The notes under the pieces were generated by a model. The model made no database searches. It saw only the letters and a list, made by a program, of their open reading frames with translations, and was not told the origin of the DNA. 64,000 bases of DNA from Corydoras sp. C115 (Eukaryota > Chordata > Actinopteri > Siluriformes > Callichthyidae): positions 1,036,001 through 1,100,000 of the forward strand of contig JAFMOC010000095.1 in the NCBI GenBank assembly GCA_019802505.1, in the 5' to 3' direction. A program made the position numbers and the translations under genes. Shown here piece by piece: positions 10,808-21,521 of the stretch; within the stretch, counting starts at the first letter, position 1, and every line of letters starts with the position of its first letter.

Positions 10808-10954
10808 GTCATGGCTTCTGCTCTTGCGGTCGCTGTATTTGTAGCGATGGCTGGTTTGGGAAGCATTGCCAGTTTCCACGCAGCTGCAACTTAACCGATC
10901 AGGAGAGCAAGAGCTTGTGTGAGACGTCCAACGGCTCAATGTGCTCGGGAAAAG
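10808..10954 (+). CDS. ITGBL1: ITGBL1 exon d: I-EGF repeat HGFCSCGRCIC
   Basis: The acceptor is TTTCTGCAG and the donor GTAAGG at 10955. The exon is 147 bp, phase 1 to phase 1. It encodes GFCSCGRCICSDGWFGKHC, then FPRSC, then SLC and SMCSGK, for eight cysteines. The layout is identical to exon b. The next exon in frame begins with GA, completing a glycine codon with the terminal G here. Confidence 0.94.
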
Positions 10955-10998
10955 GTAAGGCCTGATGTTTTCACGATTGCCCTTTATGATACCAAACC

Positions 10999-11520
10999 AT
11001 TCGTCTATTATCTTCCTCTTTATCCTATATTAGGGTCGTGGGGGGGTTCCCCATGCCCATCCAGAGGAGAATGTTTTGGGCGCTGGGCAGATACACCCAG
11101 GACAGGGCACCAATCTATCACTGAACACACTCACTCACACAGACAAACTCTTTATGGGGCAATTTAGAGCATTCCATTTACCTTGAATACAAGTTCATGC
11201 TAACAACTAGATGTTATTCATTATCTTCCGCTTTATCCTATATTAGGGTGGCGGGGGGGGTTCCCCATGCCCATCCAGGGGAGAACGTTTTGGGCGTTGG
11301 GCAGATACACCCAGGGCAGGGTTCCCAATGCCCATCCAGTGGAGAACGTTTCAGGCACTGGGCAGATACACCCAGGAAAGGGCGCCAATCTATCACTGGG
11401 TACACACACTCACACACACGCTCTATATGGGGCAATTTGGAGCATTCCATTTCCCTTGAATCCATGTTTTTGGCATGTTCTGTGCACTGAGGGGAGGAAA
11501 CCGGAGAATCCAGTGGACAA
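10999..11520 (-). mobile_element. Two tandem SINE-A copies filling the intron before exon e
   Basis: A truncated copy (about 10999-11215) is followed by a second (11217-11520). In the second, the segment CCCATGCCCATCCAGGGGAG to GGGCAGATACACCCAGG is itself duplicated (about 11262-11325 and 11326-11383). Together they occupy nearly all of the 590-bp intron and directly abut the shortened exon e. Confidence 0.88.
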
Positions 11521-11544
11521 TATTGTAATTTCATCCATTTTCAG

Positions 11545-11604
11545 GAGACTTTTGTGAATGTGACGACAGGCAGTGTGACCAGCATGATGGCATGATCTGC
11601 ACAG
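11545..11604 (+). CDS. ITGBL1: ITGBL1 exon e: C-terminal half of an I-EGF repeat
   Basis: The acceptor is TTTCATCCATTTTCAG and the donor GTAGCG at 11605. The exon is only 60 bp, phase 1 to phase 1. It encodes DFCECDDRQCDQHDGMICT, the last four cysteines of an I-EGF module, matching the 3' half of exon c. The expected first half, containing CxCGxCxC, is absent from 10955-11544, where I read only SINE sequence and about 25 unmatched bases. Direct splicing d-e keeps frame and would give a four-cysteine module. Alternatives are a normally separate 5' exon that was lost here, or an assembly error. Confidence 0.88.
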
Positions 11605-11689
11605 GTAGCGTTTCGGCAACACCTCCATCCTTTCTGTACTTAAAGGCTCTCCAATGCCTTCAGTAGGTTGGCTTTACCATGTTATAAGC

Positions 11690-12210
11690 CTTTAAGCCTT
11701 TAGCCTATAAGGGGACCAAGACTCAGTGGGGGACTCATCCTCCTTGAGCGGCCGGGCAGCATAAACAGTGTGGGACACTAATGTACAGATTGTGTGGTGA
11801 TCATGTGACCTGTATTTAACAATTAAAAACTATATAAGTCCAGTTCAAGTTCAAGGAATTTATTTATATAGTGTTTTTTTACAATAGTACATTGTCACAA
11901 AGCAGCTATACAGTGTTATAAGCCTTTAAACCCCTAAAGAGCAAGCCGAAGCGACAGTGGCAAGACAAAACTCCCTGTTATGTTGTTATCTTAAAGAAGA
12001 AACCTTTTGAGGACCAAGACTCAGTGGGGGACTCATCCTCCTTGAGCGGCCGGGCAGCATCAACAGTGTAGGACACTAATGTACAGATTTGTGGTGATCA
12101 TGTGACCCGTAATTAACAATTAAAAACTATATAGACTGCCAGACCAATAGAAATCCAGGTTCCATCCAGCAATCGTCGTAGCTGCAGTGCTTCAGCAGAA
12201 CCATGGAAGA
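11690..12210. repeat. R2 repeat, internally duplicated
   Basis: Two partial units repeat GGACCAAGACTCAGTGGGGG, CTCATCCTCCTTGAGCGGCC and GTGTGGTGATCATGTGACC. The left unit is 11692-11838 and the right one 11846-12170. Same family as 1065-1380. Confidence 0.75.
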
Positions 12211-12344
12211 AGAACTGACCACACCTCCAGCAATTGGGCAACTTCTCAACTTTTGGTTACAAAAATTCCCCCATTATATTATCTTTCTGATTCTAGCAAC
12301 AGGGGCAGGATGGTTCGGGGGCAAAATTCCAAGGTGAATTATAG

Positions 12345-13045
12345 AGGTCAGTAGAGTATTTATAAAAGAGCATTTATAAAAGCTTATAAAGGGTCTTTAC
12401 AGATTTTAAGTGAAGTGGAATCATCTTGTTTGAAGTAAGAATGTCTAACCATCCGAAGAATCAAACGTTGAAATAAGTTCCTATTATAATGCATTACGTC
12501 AATTTGTGTTATAAAGCCTTAGGTAAATTGGTATAACACGTTATGACTATGAATATAAACATCTATGTAGATTAACAAAGGCTTATGACAGAGGTTATAA
12601 AGCATTATGAATACTTTTTATTCATAAATAGCTTTATGAATGCACTCATAACACATTGTGTCACTTTGTGTTATAAAGCCTTATGTCAAATTTGTATAAC
12701 ACTTTATGACTATGAACATCAACAAAGGCTTATGATGGAGGCTTATGAATGCACTCAAAACACATGTCACTTTGTGTCATAAAGCCTTATGTCAAATTGG
12801 CATAACACTTTAAGACTATGAATATGAACATCTTGTACATCAACAAAGGCTTATGACGGAGGTTATAAACCGTTATGAATACTTTCTAAAGCTTTATGAA
12901 TACACTCATAATGCATCATGTCAAATTGTTATAACAATTCATGACTATTAACAAAGGCTTATGACGGAGGCTTATGAATGCTTATGAATGCACGTTATGT
13001 CATAAAGCCTTATGTCAAATTGTCATAACACATAACCCATTATGA
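12345..13045. mobile_element. MITE-like GGTAACACTTT-family array
   Basis: Tandem-like reiteration of AACAAAGGCTTATGACGGAG, GTTATAAAGCATTATGAATA and TTTGTGTTATAAAGCCTTAT with a period near 170-200 bp. It looks like partial unit amplification of the MITE rather than separate insertions. Confidence 0.7.
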
Positions 13046-13614
13046 AGAATTTCTGTTTCTAGCAACAGGGGTAGGTTGGTTCCAGGGGCAAAATTCCAAG
13101 GTGAATTAGAGAGTTCCGAGCCGTGCCAAGAAGGCACCGTCCAATCAGTAAAGCCTCACTGCTTTATTCGTTCTCAATAATGGCCTTGGCTGGAGTTCAA
13201 TGTAGACAAAACTCTAGTGGGAACAGGGATTTTCTCTTAAAGGTGGCGCCCAACCAATGATAAGGCGAGCCTTGATAAATATTTATAATTGCTTTTAGTC
13301 CCTAGAGGCATTTGGCCAGTTGTTTTGAAATATGTTTGCTTATTGGATTTTAGGCCTCACTGTCGGTTGCCATGCCATCCAACCTATTATCTTCTATTAT
13401 TTCTCCCACGCAAACAAAAGCATCGCAATAAACAAGAGGCAAAGCGCGGAGATTTGATTTAAATATCTGTTAAATGCCAATGATTAGCATATGAGTGTTT
13501 AGGGCGTATGTCATAATTACCGTTTGCATAATGATCATCACAGCTCTTTCCCATTGCACACAGAATGCTGTGGCCATTTTTAAAATGATCAAAGTGTCAG
13601 CAAGTTCTTTTGGT
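13046..13614. promoter_or_regulatory. Candidate conserved non-coding element in ITGBL1 intron
   Basis: The core at about 13430-13600 is repeat-free. It contains homeodomain- and POU-like words: GATTTGATTTAAATATCTG, CCAATGATTAGCATATGAG, CATAATTACCGTTTGCATAA and TGATCATCACAGCTC. The left part includes GGTGGCGCCCAACCAATGAT. Block structure and flanking MITEs suggest preserved sequence. There is no coding frame of note. Conservation is inferred, not measured. Confidence 0.4.
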
Positions 13615-14620
13615 TGCACTTTGGCGAAATTCGGTCTTCATAATGCATTATTAACACATTTATAAAGCTTTATAAAGTCTTATAAAATGTTTTAGGACAC
13701 AGGTCATAAGCCTTTGTTGATGTTCATAGATGTACAAAAGTCTTATAAGAACATGCCATAAGGCTTTATAACACAAAGTGACATAATGCATTATAAATTA
13801 TATATTTTAACTGTTCATCAACTTATTATGGAGACCAGCGACATAACGCCTTATAACGTTTGTGTTTAAAGAAGGCTTTTCCTGTAAATGACTTTATAAG
13901 TGCTCATAACTGTTTATAAAAGTTTATAAGCTCACTTTACAAGCTAAAGTAAAATGTTGGCATTAATTACTGTACCGCTTTTAAAGAAACTGCATACATA
14001 GCAGTACATAGTGCCTTATAAAAGCTTATAAATGGTCTTTACAGACTTCAAGTAAAGTGGAATCATCTTGTTTGAAATAAGAATGTCGAAACATCCAAAA
14101 ACGTTGAAATAAGTTCCTATTATAATGCATTATATCACTTTGTGTTATAAAGCCTTATGTCAAATTGGTATAACACTTTATGACTATGATTATGAACATC
14201 CATGTAGATTAACAACGGCTTATGATGGAGGTTATAAACCATAATGAATACTTTATAAAGCTTTATGAATGCACTCATAACACATATATGATTATAAACA
14301 CATTGACATGACAATGGTACATGACAAGGACGGACAAAGGTGTAAAGCGTTTTGAAGACTTTAAAGCCTAATATGACTGAACAATTTAGTCACTTTGTGT
14401 TATAACACTTTATGACTATGATTATAAACATCTATGTACATTGACAATGGCTTATGACGGAAGGTGTAAAGCGTTTTGAAGACTTTATATAGCTTAATGA
14501 ATGGACTCATAACACATTATGTCACTTTGTGTTATAAAGCCTTAAGTAAAATAGTTATAACACTTTATGACTATGATTGTGAACATGTGGCGAATTTAAG
14601 GTATTAGGAATGCCTGGCTC
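13615..14620. mobile_element. MITE-like GGTAACACTTT-family cluster
   Basis: Several partial copies follow each other, with TTCATAATGCATTATTAACA, CATAAGGCTTTATAACACAA and repeated TTTATGACTATGATTATGAA blocks. Both orientations are present. Confidence 0.72.
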
Positions 14621-14789
14621 TTAATTTCATGCCCCATGGATTATGATTCCGACTGTCTGAGTGATGATGTGACTCAGGACGCTAAGCTTCATCGCCGAGC
14701 GCGAAACCTGTTCCTGAACATTAAAGGCGCCTTTCACGACATTCTCTGCCGTATAATAAACAAATTGTTTCTTTACAAGCTTAAAAAGA
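14621..14789. other. ITGBL1 intron, unique sequence
   Basis: Short unrecognised block between repeat clusters. Confidence 0.4.
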
Positions 14790-15087
14790 AATTCATTCAT
14801 TCAGCCATTATCTTCCACTTTATCCTCTATTCGGGTCATAGGGCGGGGGGGGGGGGGGGGGGGGGGTTCCCTATGCCCATCCAGGGGAGAACGTTTCTGG
14901 CGCTGGACAGATACACCCAGGACAGGGCGCCAATCTACCTGGATAATTCAGTTGACCTTGATCAATGTTTTTTGGACTGTGGGGGAAAACCGGAGAACCT
15001 GGATGAAACCCACGGAGGAGAACATGAAAACTCTACTCATCTATCACTGGGCACACTCACTCACACAAACACACTATATGGGGCAAT
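14790..15087 (-). mobile_element. Rearranged SINE-A with long poly(G)
   Basis: It begins with (ATTC)n-like tail, then CCATTATCTTCCACTTTATC and a poly(G) run of about 20 near 14848-14868. The order of internal blocks is scrambled: the ATCACTGGGCACACTCACTC part follows, rather than precedes, the GGAGAACATGAAAACTC part. Confidence 0.8.
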
Positions 15088-15625
15088 TTAAAGCAAACAT
15101 TATAAAGCGTTGCTTTATAAATGCTTTATAAATGCTTTATGAATGCACTCATAATGCATTATGTCAAATTGTTATAACACTTTATGTCTATGATTATGAA
15201 CATCTATGTACATTTACAACAGCTTATCACGGAGGTTATAAATCAATATGAATACTTTCTAAAGCTTTATGAATGCACTCATAATGCATTATGTAACTTT
15301 GTGTTATAAAGCCTTATGTCAAACTATTAAAACAGTTTATGACTATGATTATGAACATCTATGTACATTAACAAAGGCTTATGACGGAGGTTATAACGCG
15401 TTATGAATACTTTATAAAGCTTCATGAATGCACTCATAACACATTATGTCACTTTGTGTTATAAAGACTTATGTCAAACTATTATAACAGTTTATGACTA
15501 TGATTATGAACATCTATGTACATTAACAAAAGTTTATGATGGAGGATATAAAGCATCATGGATACTTTATAAAGCTTTATGAATGCACTTATAATGCATT
15601 ATAAACAGAAAGTGTTACCAAGTGT
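15088..15625. mobile_element. MITE-like GGTAACACTTT-family array
   Basis: About three reiterations (period near 170 bp) of AAGCTTTATGAATGCACTCA, TTGTGTTATAAAGCCTTATG and GACTATGATTATGAACATCT. It ends with AACAGAAAGTGTTACCAAGT, the inverted terminal word of the family. Confidence 0.75.
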
Positions 15626-15803
15626 TTTTTATGCCCCTCTCGACTCAAACCTTGGATTTAAACAGTTGTAATTAGTTATAATTAGTTCAGAACTCTTACC
15701 TCGGCAGTGCAGAGGAGGGGCTGGACACTCCCAAAAGGTCACGCCATGACGCAGTGTCCCTCATCGTCCCTTGACATCTTGCTCTTCTTGCCTCCTGTTT
15801 TAG

Positions 15804-15892
15804 GAAACGGCATCTGCAATTGCGGAACATGCGAGTGCTGGGACGGCTGGACGGGAAACGCGTGCGAAATCTGGCTGGGAGAAGAATACTGA
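15804..15892 (+). CDS. ITGBL1: ITGBL1 terminal coding exon f
   Basis: The acceptor is CCTCCTGTTTTAG. Phase 1 entry completes a glycine codon. It encodes NGICNCGTCECWDGWTGNAC, then EIWLGEEY, and stops at TGA (15890-15892). The five cysteines form the terminal partial repeat. The ending EIWLGxEY is the recognisable C-terminus of ITGBL1. Integrin beta subunits would continue into a beta-tail domain here. Confidence 0.95.
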
Positions 15893-16108
15893 TTTCGAGG
15901 GATTGTTTAGATCGAAACGAGAGGCTGCTGCGAACCGGTTGTTAAAGGGCATGTGACGGGGAGTGACTCCATACGCCCTAAATGTGTAATGTATTTCTCA
16001 ATTCCATTTATATAATAGTATTCATTGTACTGGTTACAAATGTTCTTTATTAAAACCTTTTTTAAAGCAAGTGCAGTACCGTTTGCTTCCATGCAACGTT
16101 CCATGATA
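15893..16108 (+). other. ITGBL1: ITGBL1 3'UTR (putative)
   Basis: Non-repetitive sequence following the stop. The first plausible poly(A) signal is ATTAAA at 16049-16054, and the sequence becomes microsatellite after 16108. A later AATAAA at 17050-17055 lies beyond three SINEs and is less likely. Confidence 0.55.
16049..16054 (+). terminator. ITGBL1: Putative ITGBL1 poly(A) signal ATTAAA
   Basis: The common variant of AATAAA, about 157 bp after the stop codon in unique sequence. Confidence 0.45.
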
Positions 16109-16116
16109 CATATCTA

Positions 16117-16181
<65 letters not shown>

Positions 16182-16207
16182 ATATATATATATATATACA
16201 GTATATA
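16109..16207. repeat. (TATC)n / (TA)n compound microsatellite
   Basis: About 15 TATC repeats followed by TA repeats. Confidence 0.95.
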
Positions 16208-17035
16208 TCCATCCATTAACTTCTGCAAACACACTCTATATGGGGCAATTTTGAAGCATTCAATTCACCTTGATCCATGTTTTTGGACTGTGGGAGGAAA
16301 ATGGAGAACCCGGAAGCAACATGGAAAACATGGAGAACATGGAAACTCCACCCAGATTTGGATTCAAACCTGAATCCCCAGTGATGAGAGGAGAACATGC
16401 TAACTATTAAGTCACCGTGCCGCCCGCATCTCATTATCATCCACTTAATCCTCTACTAGGGTCGTGGGGGGGGTTCCACAAAGGTATCCAGGGGAAAACG
16501 TTTCGGGTGCTGGGCAGATACACCCAGCACAGGGCGCCAATCTATCACTGGCCTCACTTACTTACACAGACACCAACTATATGGGGCAATTTAGAGCATA
16601 GATTGCCTTGAATCCATGTTTTTGGACTATGGGAGGAAACCCATGCGGACACGGGGAGAACATGGAAATTCCACCCAGATTGGGATTCCAACCTGACTCT
16701 CCAGCGCTGAGAGGAGAACATGCTAACCACTACACCACCATGTCGTCCTCATAATAATTATTCATCCATTATTTTGCACTTTATTCTCTACTAGGGTTGC
16801 GGGGGTGGGGGGGGGTTCCTCATACCCATCCAGGGGAGGCAGGACACACCCAGGACAGGGTGCCAATCTATCGCTGGGCACACACTCACTCACACAATCA
16901 ATTGACCTAAAATCCAGGTTTTTGGACTGTGGGAGGAAACGGGAGAACCCAGAGGTAACCCATGGGGACACGGGGAGAACATGGAAACTCCACCCAGATT
17001 GGAGAGCAGGCTAAGCACTAAGCCACCGTGCCGTC
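16208..17035 (-). mobile_element. Three tandem SINE-A copies in the ITGBL1-FGF14 intergenic region
   Basis: Copies at about 16208-16423, 16428-16745 and 16752-17035, all in minus orientation and each ending with the inverted tRNA-like head. The first lacks its central part and the third has a 5' deletion between the tail and CACACCCAGGACAGGG. Confidence 0.88.
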
Positions 17036-17228
17036 GGAACGAATTGGACAATAAATAAATGGAAAATGAACCTTTAACAGGACACTTGATGCTTCCCTTC
17101 GTCAACTCGGGCGTCGTTCTGCTCCACGATGGAGCTAAAACCACAGCGGAACACGGCTTAGGAAACCGAACAGGTACGATGCGCCCGTGTCATGTGATCA
17201 CGCCGTAAATCCACCTTTCTAGAAATCT

Positions 17229-17234
17229 TTTATT
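17229..17234 (-). terminator. FGF14: Distal FGF14 poly(A) signal AATAAA
   Basis: TTTATT on the plus strand reads AATAAA on the minus strand, within GTTGAATAAAAGATTTC. The upstream 500 bp (17235-17750) is repeat-free and looks like a preserved 3'UTR end, not like the surrounding SINE sequence. Confidence 0.6.
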
Positions 17235-18069
17235 CAACATCGTTGTATCCGTGTATACAACCAACACAAACTGTACAGTGCAGACAAACTCTTTGCATAT
17301 ATGTCAAATCAGCAGTACATACCGACAAGTCTGGATACACATAGCCTACATCATGCATTTCTTAAATGCCATCTCTTTCCATGCAAAGGATGAAACAATG
17401 ATCACGGTAAGGACCGGGGGAGTGGGAGAGGGAGGGGGGGTGGGCCAATCCTCTCGACGACGGCATGACAATGACAGCTCCACAGGATGAACGGCCGACA
17501 TCGCACAACGACCCACATGGAGCAGGACGGAAAAAGGCCAACGGACCGGGGTACGGTTACTCAGCGGTCGCATACAAAAATAAATTTCGCTTTCGGACGC
17601 CGAGTCCACTCGGTTGCACGGGGCGCTGTAGCCCAGCATGTAGAGTTCATTAGAGAGCGTGTTGCGTGGAGACCCATCTGCCCTGAACGCCATCGAAACC
17701 ACGCATAGGATATGCGAGGTGACTGTGCTTCAGTACATCCTGATAAAAAAACTATTCAAATCAAAAAAAAGAAAACTCAGAGTGCCGATAAGTCAACAAA
17801 AATAAATTGGTCGGCAAATGAAGCCATGAAAGGAATTTTTCGATAGCAGCTCAGCTTCACGTTCTATTATTAGTTCAATTAAGAGGGGTGGGAAAGCCCG
17901 GCTGGTACCGTATCAAAGGTTAAATCGTGAGTAAACAATCAAAAGTGCAACGATTTCAATCCCGAGGAAGAATGAGAAGGTTATACTAACATGCCTATTC
18001 AATCCCGGCGTCAACGGATCCCCCGTACCGTCCCAACTTTGGTAATTATGGTAAACCATGCATGTGATT
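17235..18069 (-). other. FGF14: Putative distal FGF14 3'UTR, unique block
   Basis: Repeat-free sequence read on the minus strand up to the distal AATAAA. A long open frame exists here, but its product resembles nothing and contains low-complexity proline stretches, so I read it as non-coding UTR. Confidence 0.5.
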
Positions 18070-20190
18070 AATAAATATGTACGTTATTTTGGCATTCTCA
18101 TTGGGTAATAATTTGCGCGCTCTATTAACATCCGTCATCTCCATTCAGGGATTCCGAGAAAAGCAGCGAGTCCGTTGTTCTATTATGTTGGCGTGGTTTA
18201 AGTATTTACTACTGCAAGAAATTGGTAATTGCTTGGGTAGCTTTGGTTCAATTCCGTATCGAGATCGTTGGGTAATGATGCGAACTGAAATACGTGTATA
18301 TGCATCTAAATATGTACTTTATTTTGGCATTCTCATTGGGTAATAATTTGTATGCTTAAGTATCGCCCACTGTAAGAAATTGGCTGGAATTCCACGAAAA
18401 GTAGCTAGTCCGTTGTTCTATTGTAAGTAAGAGGGTTTGTCACAGTGAGGAACGACACGCGGCCACGTTGGCATACTTTAAGTATCGCCCACCGCAAGAA
18501 ATTGGTGGGTTGCCAAACTTGGATGTTAATTGCTTGGGTAGCTTTGGTTCAATTCCATATCGAGATCATTGGGATGAGAGGCGAACTGAAATACGTGTAT
18601 ACGTGTCTAAATATGTACGTTATTTTGGTATTCTCATAGGGTAATAATTTGCACGTTCTAATAACATCCGTTATCACCATTTAGGAATTCCAAGAAAAGT
18701 AGCTAGTCCGTTGTTCTATTGTTAGATAGAGGGTTTGTCACAGTGAGGAACGACACCGGACCGTGGCCACGTTGGCGTGTTTTAAGTTTTGTCCACCGCA
18801 AGAAATTGGTGGGTCGCCAAACTTGGATATTAATTGCTTGGGTAGCTTTGGTTCAATTCCATAGCGAGATTGTTGGGATGCGATGCGAACTGAAATACGT
18901 GTATACGTGTCTAAATATGTACGTTATTTTGGCATTCTCATTAGGTAATAATTCGCACGCTTAAGCATCTCCCAGCGCAAGAAATTGGTGGTTCGACAAA
19001 CTTGGATGTTAATTGCTTGGGTAGCTTTGGTTCAATTCTGTATCGAGATTGTTGGGATGCGATGCGAACTGAAATACATGTATACGTGTCTAAATATGTA
19101 TTTAATTTAGGCATTCTCATTGGGTAATAATTCATCCGTCATCGCCATTCAGGAATTCCGAGAAAAGTAGCTAGTCCGTTGTTCTATTGTGAGTAAGAGG
19201 GTTCGTCACAGTGAGCAACTACATAAGACCATGGCCATGTTGACGTGTTTTAAGTATTAACCAACGCAAGAAATTGGTGGTTCGAGAAACTTGGATGTTA
19301 ATTGCTTGGGTAGCTTTGGTTCAATTCCATAGCGAGCGAACTGAAATATGTGTATACGTGTCTAAATATGTACGTTATTTAGGTATTCTCATTGGGTAAT
19401 AATTTGCACGTTCTAATAATATCCGTCATCGCCATTCAGAAATTCCAAGAAAAGTAGCTAGTCCATTGTTCTATTGTTAGATAGAGGGTTTGTCACAGTG
19501 AGGAACGACACCGGACCGTGGCCACGTTGGCGTGTTTTAAGTATTGTCCACCGCAAGAAATTGGTGGGTCGCCAAACTTGGATGTTAATTGCTTGGGTAG
19601 CTTTGGTTCAATTCCATAGCGAGATTTTTGGGAAGTGATGCGAACTGGAATACATGTATATGTGTCTAAATATGTACGTTATTTAGGCATTCTCATCTGG
19701 TAATAATTTGCACGTTCTAATAACATCCGTCATCGCCATTCAGGAATTCCGAGAAAAGTAGCTAGTCCGTTGTTCTATTGTGAGTAAGAGGGTTCATCAA
19801 AGTGAGGAACGACATAAGACCATGGCCATGTTGACATGTTTTAAGTATTAACCAACGCAAGAAATTGGCGGGTCGTCGAACTTGGATTAATTGTTAGGGT
19901 AGCTTTAGTTCAATTCCTTAGCGAGATCGTTGGGATGCGATGCGAACTGAAATACGTGTATGCTAACTAACCCACTCCGTGTATTCCGTGTGGTGGCTCT
20001 TGGGGGTACGCCATGTGGGCGTACTTTAAGTATTGCCCCCCACAAGAAATTGGTAGGTCGCCAAACTTGGATGTTAATTGCTTGGGTAGCTTTGGTTCAA
20101 TTCCATAGCGAGATCGTTGGGTGTCGATGCGAATGGAAATCCGTGTATGCTAACTAAACCACTCCGATTATTCCGTGTGGTGGCTCTTGG
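18070..20190. repeat. About 295-bp minisatellite array
   Basis: The word GCTTGGGTAGCTTTGGTTCA recurs at 18231, 18532, 18836, 19015, 19304, 19591, 19893 (variant) and 20080. Spacings are about 301, 304, 179, 289, 287, 302 and 187 bp. Two shortened units therefore lack the same roughly 115-bp part. Other shared words are AAATATGTACGTTATTTTGG and AAAAGTAGCTAGTCCGTTGT. The array lies between the FGF14 stop codon and the distal poly(A) signal. Confidence 0.93.
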
Positions 20191-21521
20191 GGGTATGAGG
20201 CACCTTTAACCCAGCACTGACTGGGTTCCATGTTTTTTTGCATGCTGGGTTAGAGGTTATCGCAGGCACACAATCGGCCAGTAGGAGCAATACTAGACTC
20301 TGCATGCTGAGCTAGCTAAAACAAACCTAGTCCGGTTTGCATCATTAAAAATCCACTTTAAAGCTTTTTATTATCTATAGAATAAAAACCTTGTTATATA
20401 TAAGCCGTTTCCTTGCTTCACATCGAACACAATACTAACCTTGCCCATGCTTTGGAGACCAGCTAGACGATGCAGCCAATAGTAATGCGCCTACGCTTAC
20501 TCAGCCAGTTTTATGCCAATGCTTCTGAAGGGACCTTTCCCGTGACAACAGCGGCGTAAAAGGAAAGGCCTCGATCAGCGACGGAAACCAAAGATTCCTC
20601 TTTACCGACGTCTGAGGTGACGACTTTCTGGTCAGGCGCAACGGCGATATGTTTAGACGGAAGGTATTGGACCTACCAGGCAACCCCAGACTCTTTGCGT
20701 CTACTGCGGAAATGGCTAAAATCACTTGAGTGCATGGATTAGGCTACAGAGGTCCTTCCTGGACATTGGTCTACTTGCCCCAATCTCAGTGGCGACTTTG
20801 CCGGCACACCGGTCCTCCTGATTCCCTGCAAATTGAGCCGCCACTGTTTCAGTCCTACCCGAGTAACGTCTGCTGCTCCGCGGGCTTGAATATGTGCACG
20901 TCAACGGGTATGAGGACCCTACGTAGCCCCCGCTAAGGTCATCTGGAGCACTCGACAAGGAGAAGGAGTGGAAAAAATGCAAACGATGAAGCAGCGGAAC
21001 CCCGGAACAAACGCTATAAAAAAATTTGTCCAGTTTACTTGCAAGTTAGTCGGTAGTTCACGTCCCCCCCCAGAGCGTAGCTGGTGTTCACTGTGTATAG
21101 AAAATAGATCTGGATAGACACTTCTCTTATGGGATTGGAAAATAGTAGCCAGGGGTGACCGTCAGCAGCAAGAACACTGTCGTTACCTACACCTAACTCG
21201 TCCTCGGGCTTGGATTGACTCTTCGTTTCTCAAGGATTGTCGCAGTCACGGAAAAAAACAGGTCGGAGTTCTTGGATGTGCAGACAGTTGGTGGGGATGC
21301 GGGGGGGGGGGAAGGCATTCCGTATCTGGTAGGGCATTCCATGGTGCGGGTTGAGCTGATCCGTCCAGTCGAATCCTCCTGGTCGGTACCCTCGGCCTTG
21401 CTGCTGCGACCGGTTCGCCAAGGAGATGGAGAGTAGCAGGGGAAGAGGACGGGACTGCCCGGACTGAACCAACACTTGACCCAAGAAGTGCATCTCTCGC
21501 CCCGTAGGCTCCGAGGCCGGG
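20191..21521 (-). other. FGF14: Putative proximal FGF14 3'UTR
   Basis: Unique sequence directly downstream of the TAG at 21522-21524. Nothing coding is recognised on either strand. A G-rich run at 21300-21311 is present. Confidence 0.5.
20367..20372 (-). terminator. FGF14: Proximal FGF14 poly(A) signal candidate AATAAA
   Basis: The minus strand reads GATAATAAAAAGC about 1.15 kb after the stop codon and before the minisatellite is reached. Confidence 0.4.

Larger units (their letters stand above)
1581..15892 (+). other. ITGBL1: ITGBL1 gene, 3' portion (six coding exons)
   Basis: Gene-level entry. Exons 1581-1721, 2684-2830, 8245-8361, 10808-10954, 11545-11604 and 15804-15892 splice in one frame, all introns being phase 1. 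They give 233 residues of tandem CxCGxCxC integrin-type EGF modules ending in EIWLGEEY. Human ITGBL1 is about 494 residues, so roughly the N-terminal half lies left of the window. The protein is secreted and lacks the integrin head, transmembrane segment and tail. The whole-repeat architecture and the C-terminal ending fit ITGBL1 rather than an integrin beta subunit, which would continue into a beta-tail and membrane segment. The FGF14 neighbour supports the assignment. Confidence 0.93.

Noticed and set aside
17346..17702. Open frame of 118 codons on the minus strand
   Set aside because: Low-complexity proline-rich product without recognisable domains, lying in sequence that looks like the FGF14 3'UTR. 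I treat it as chance.
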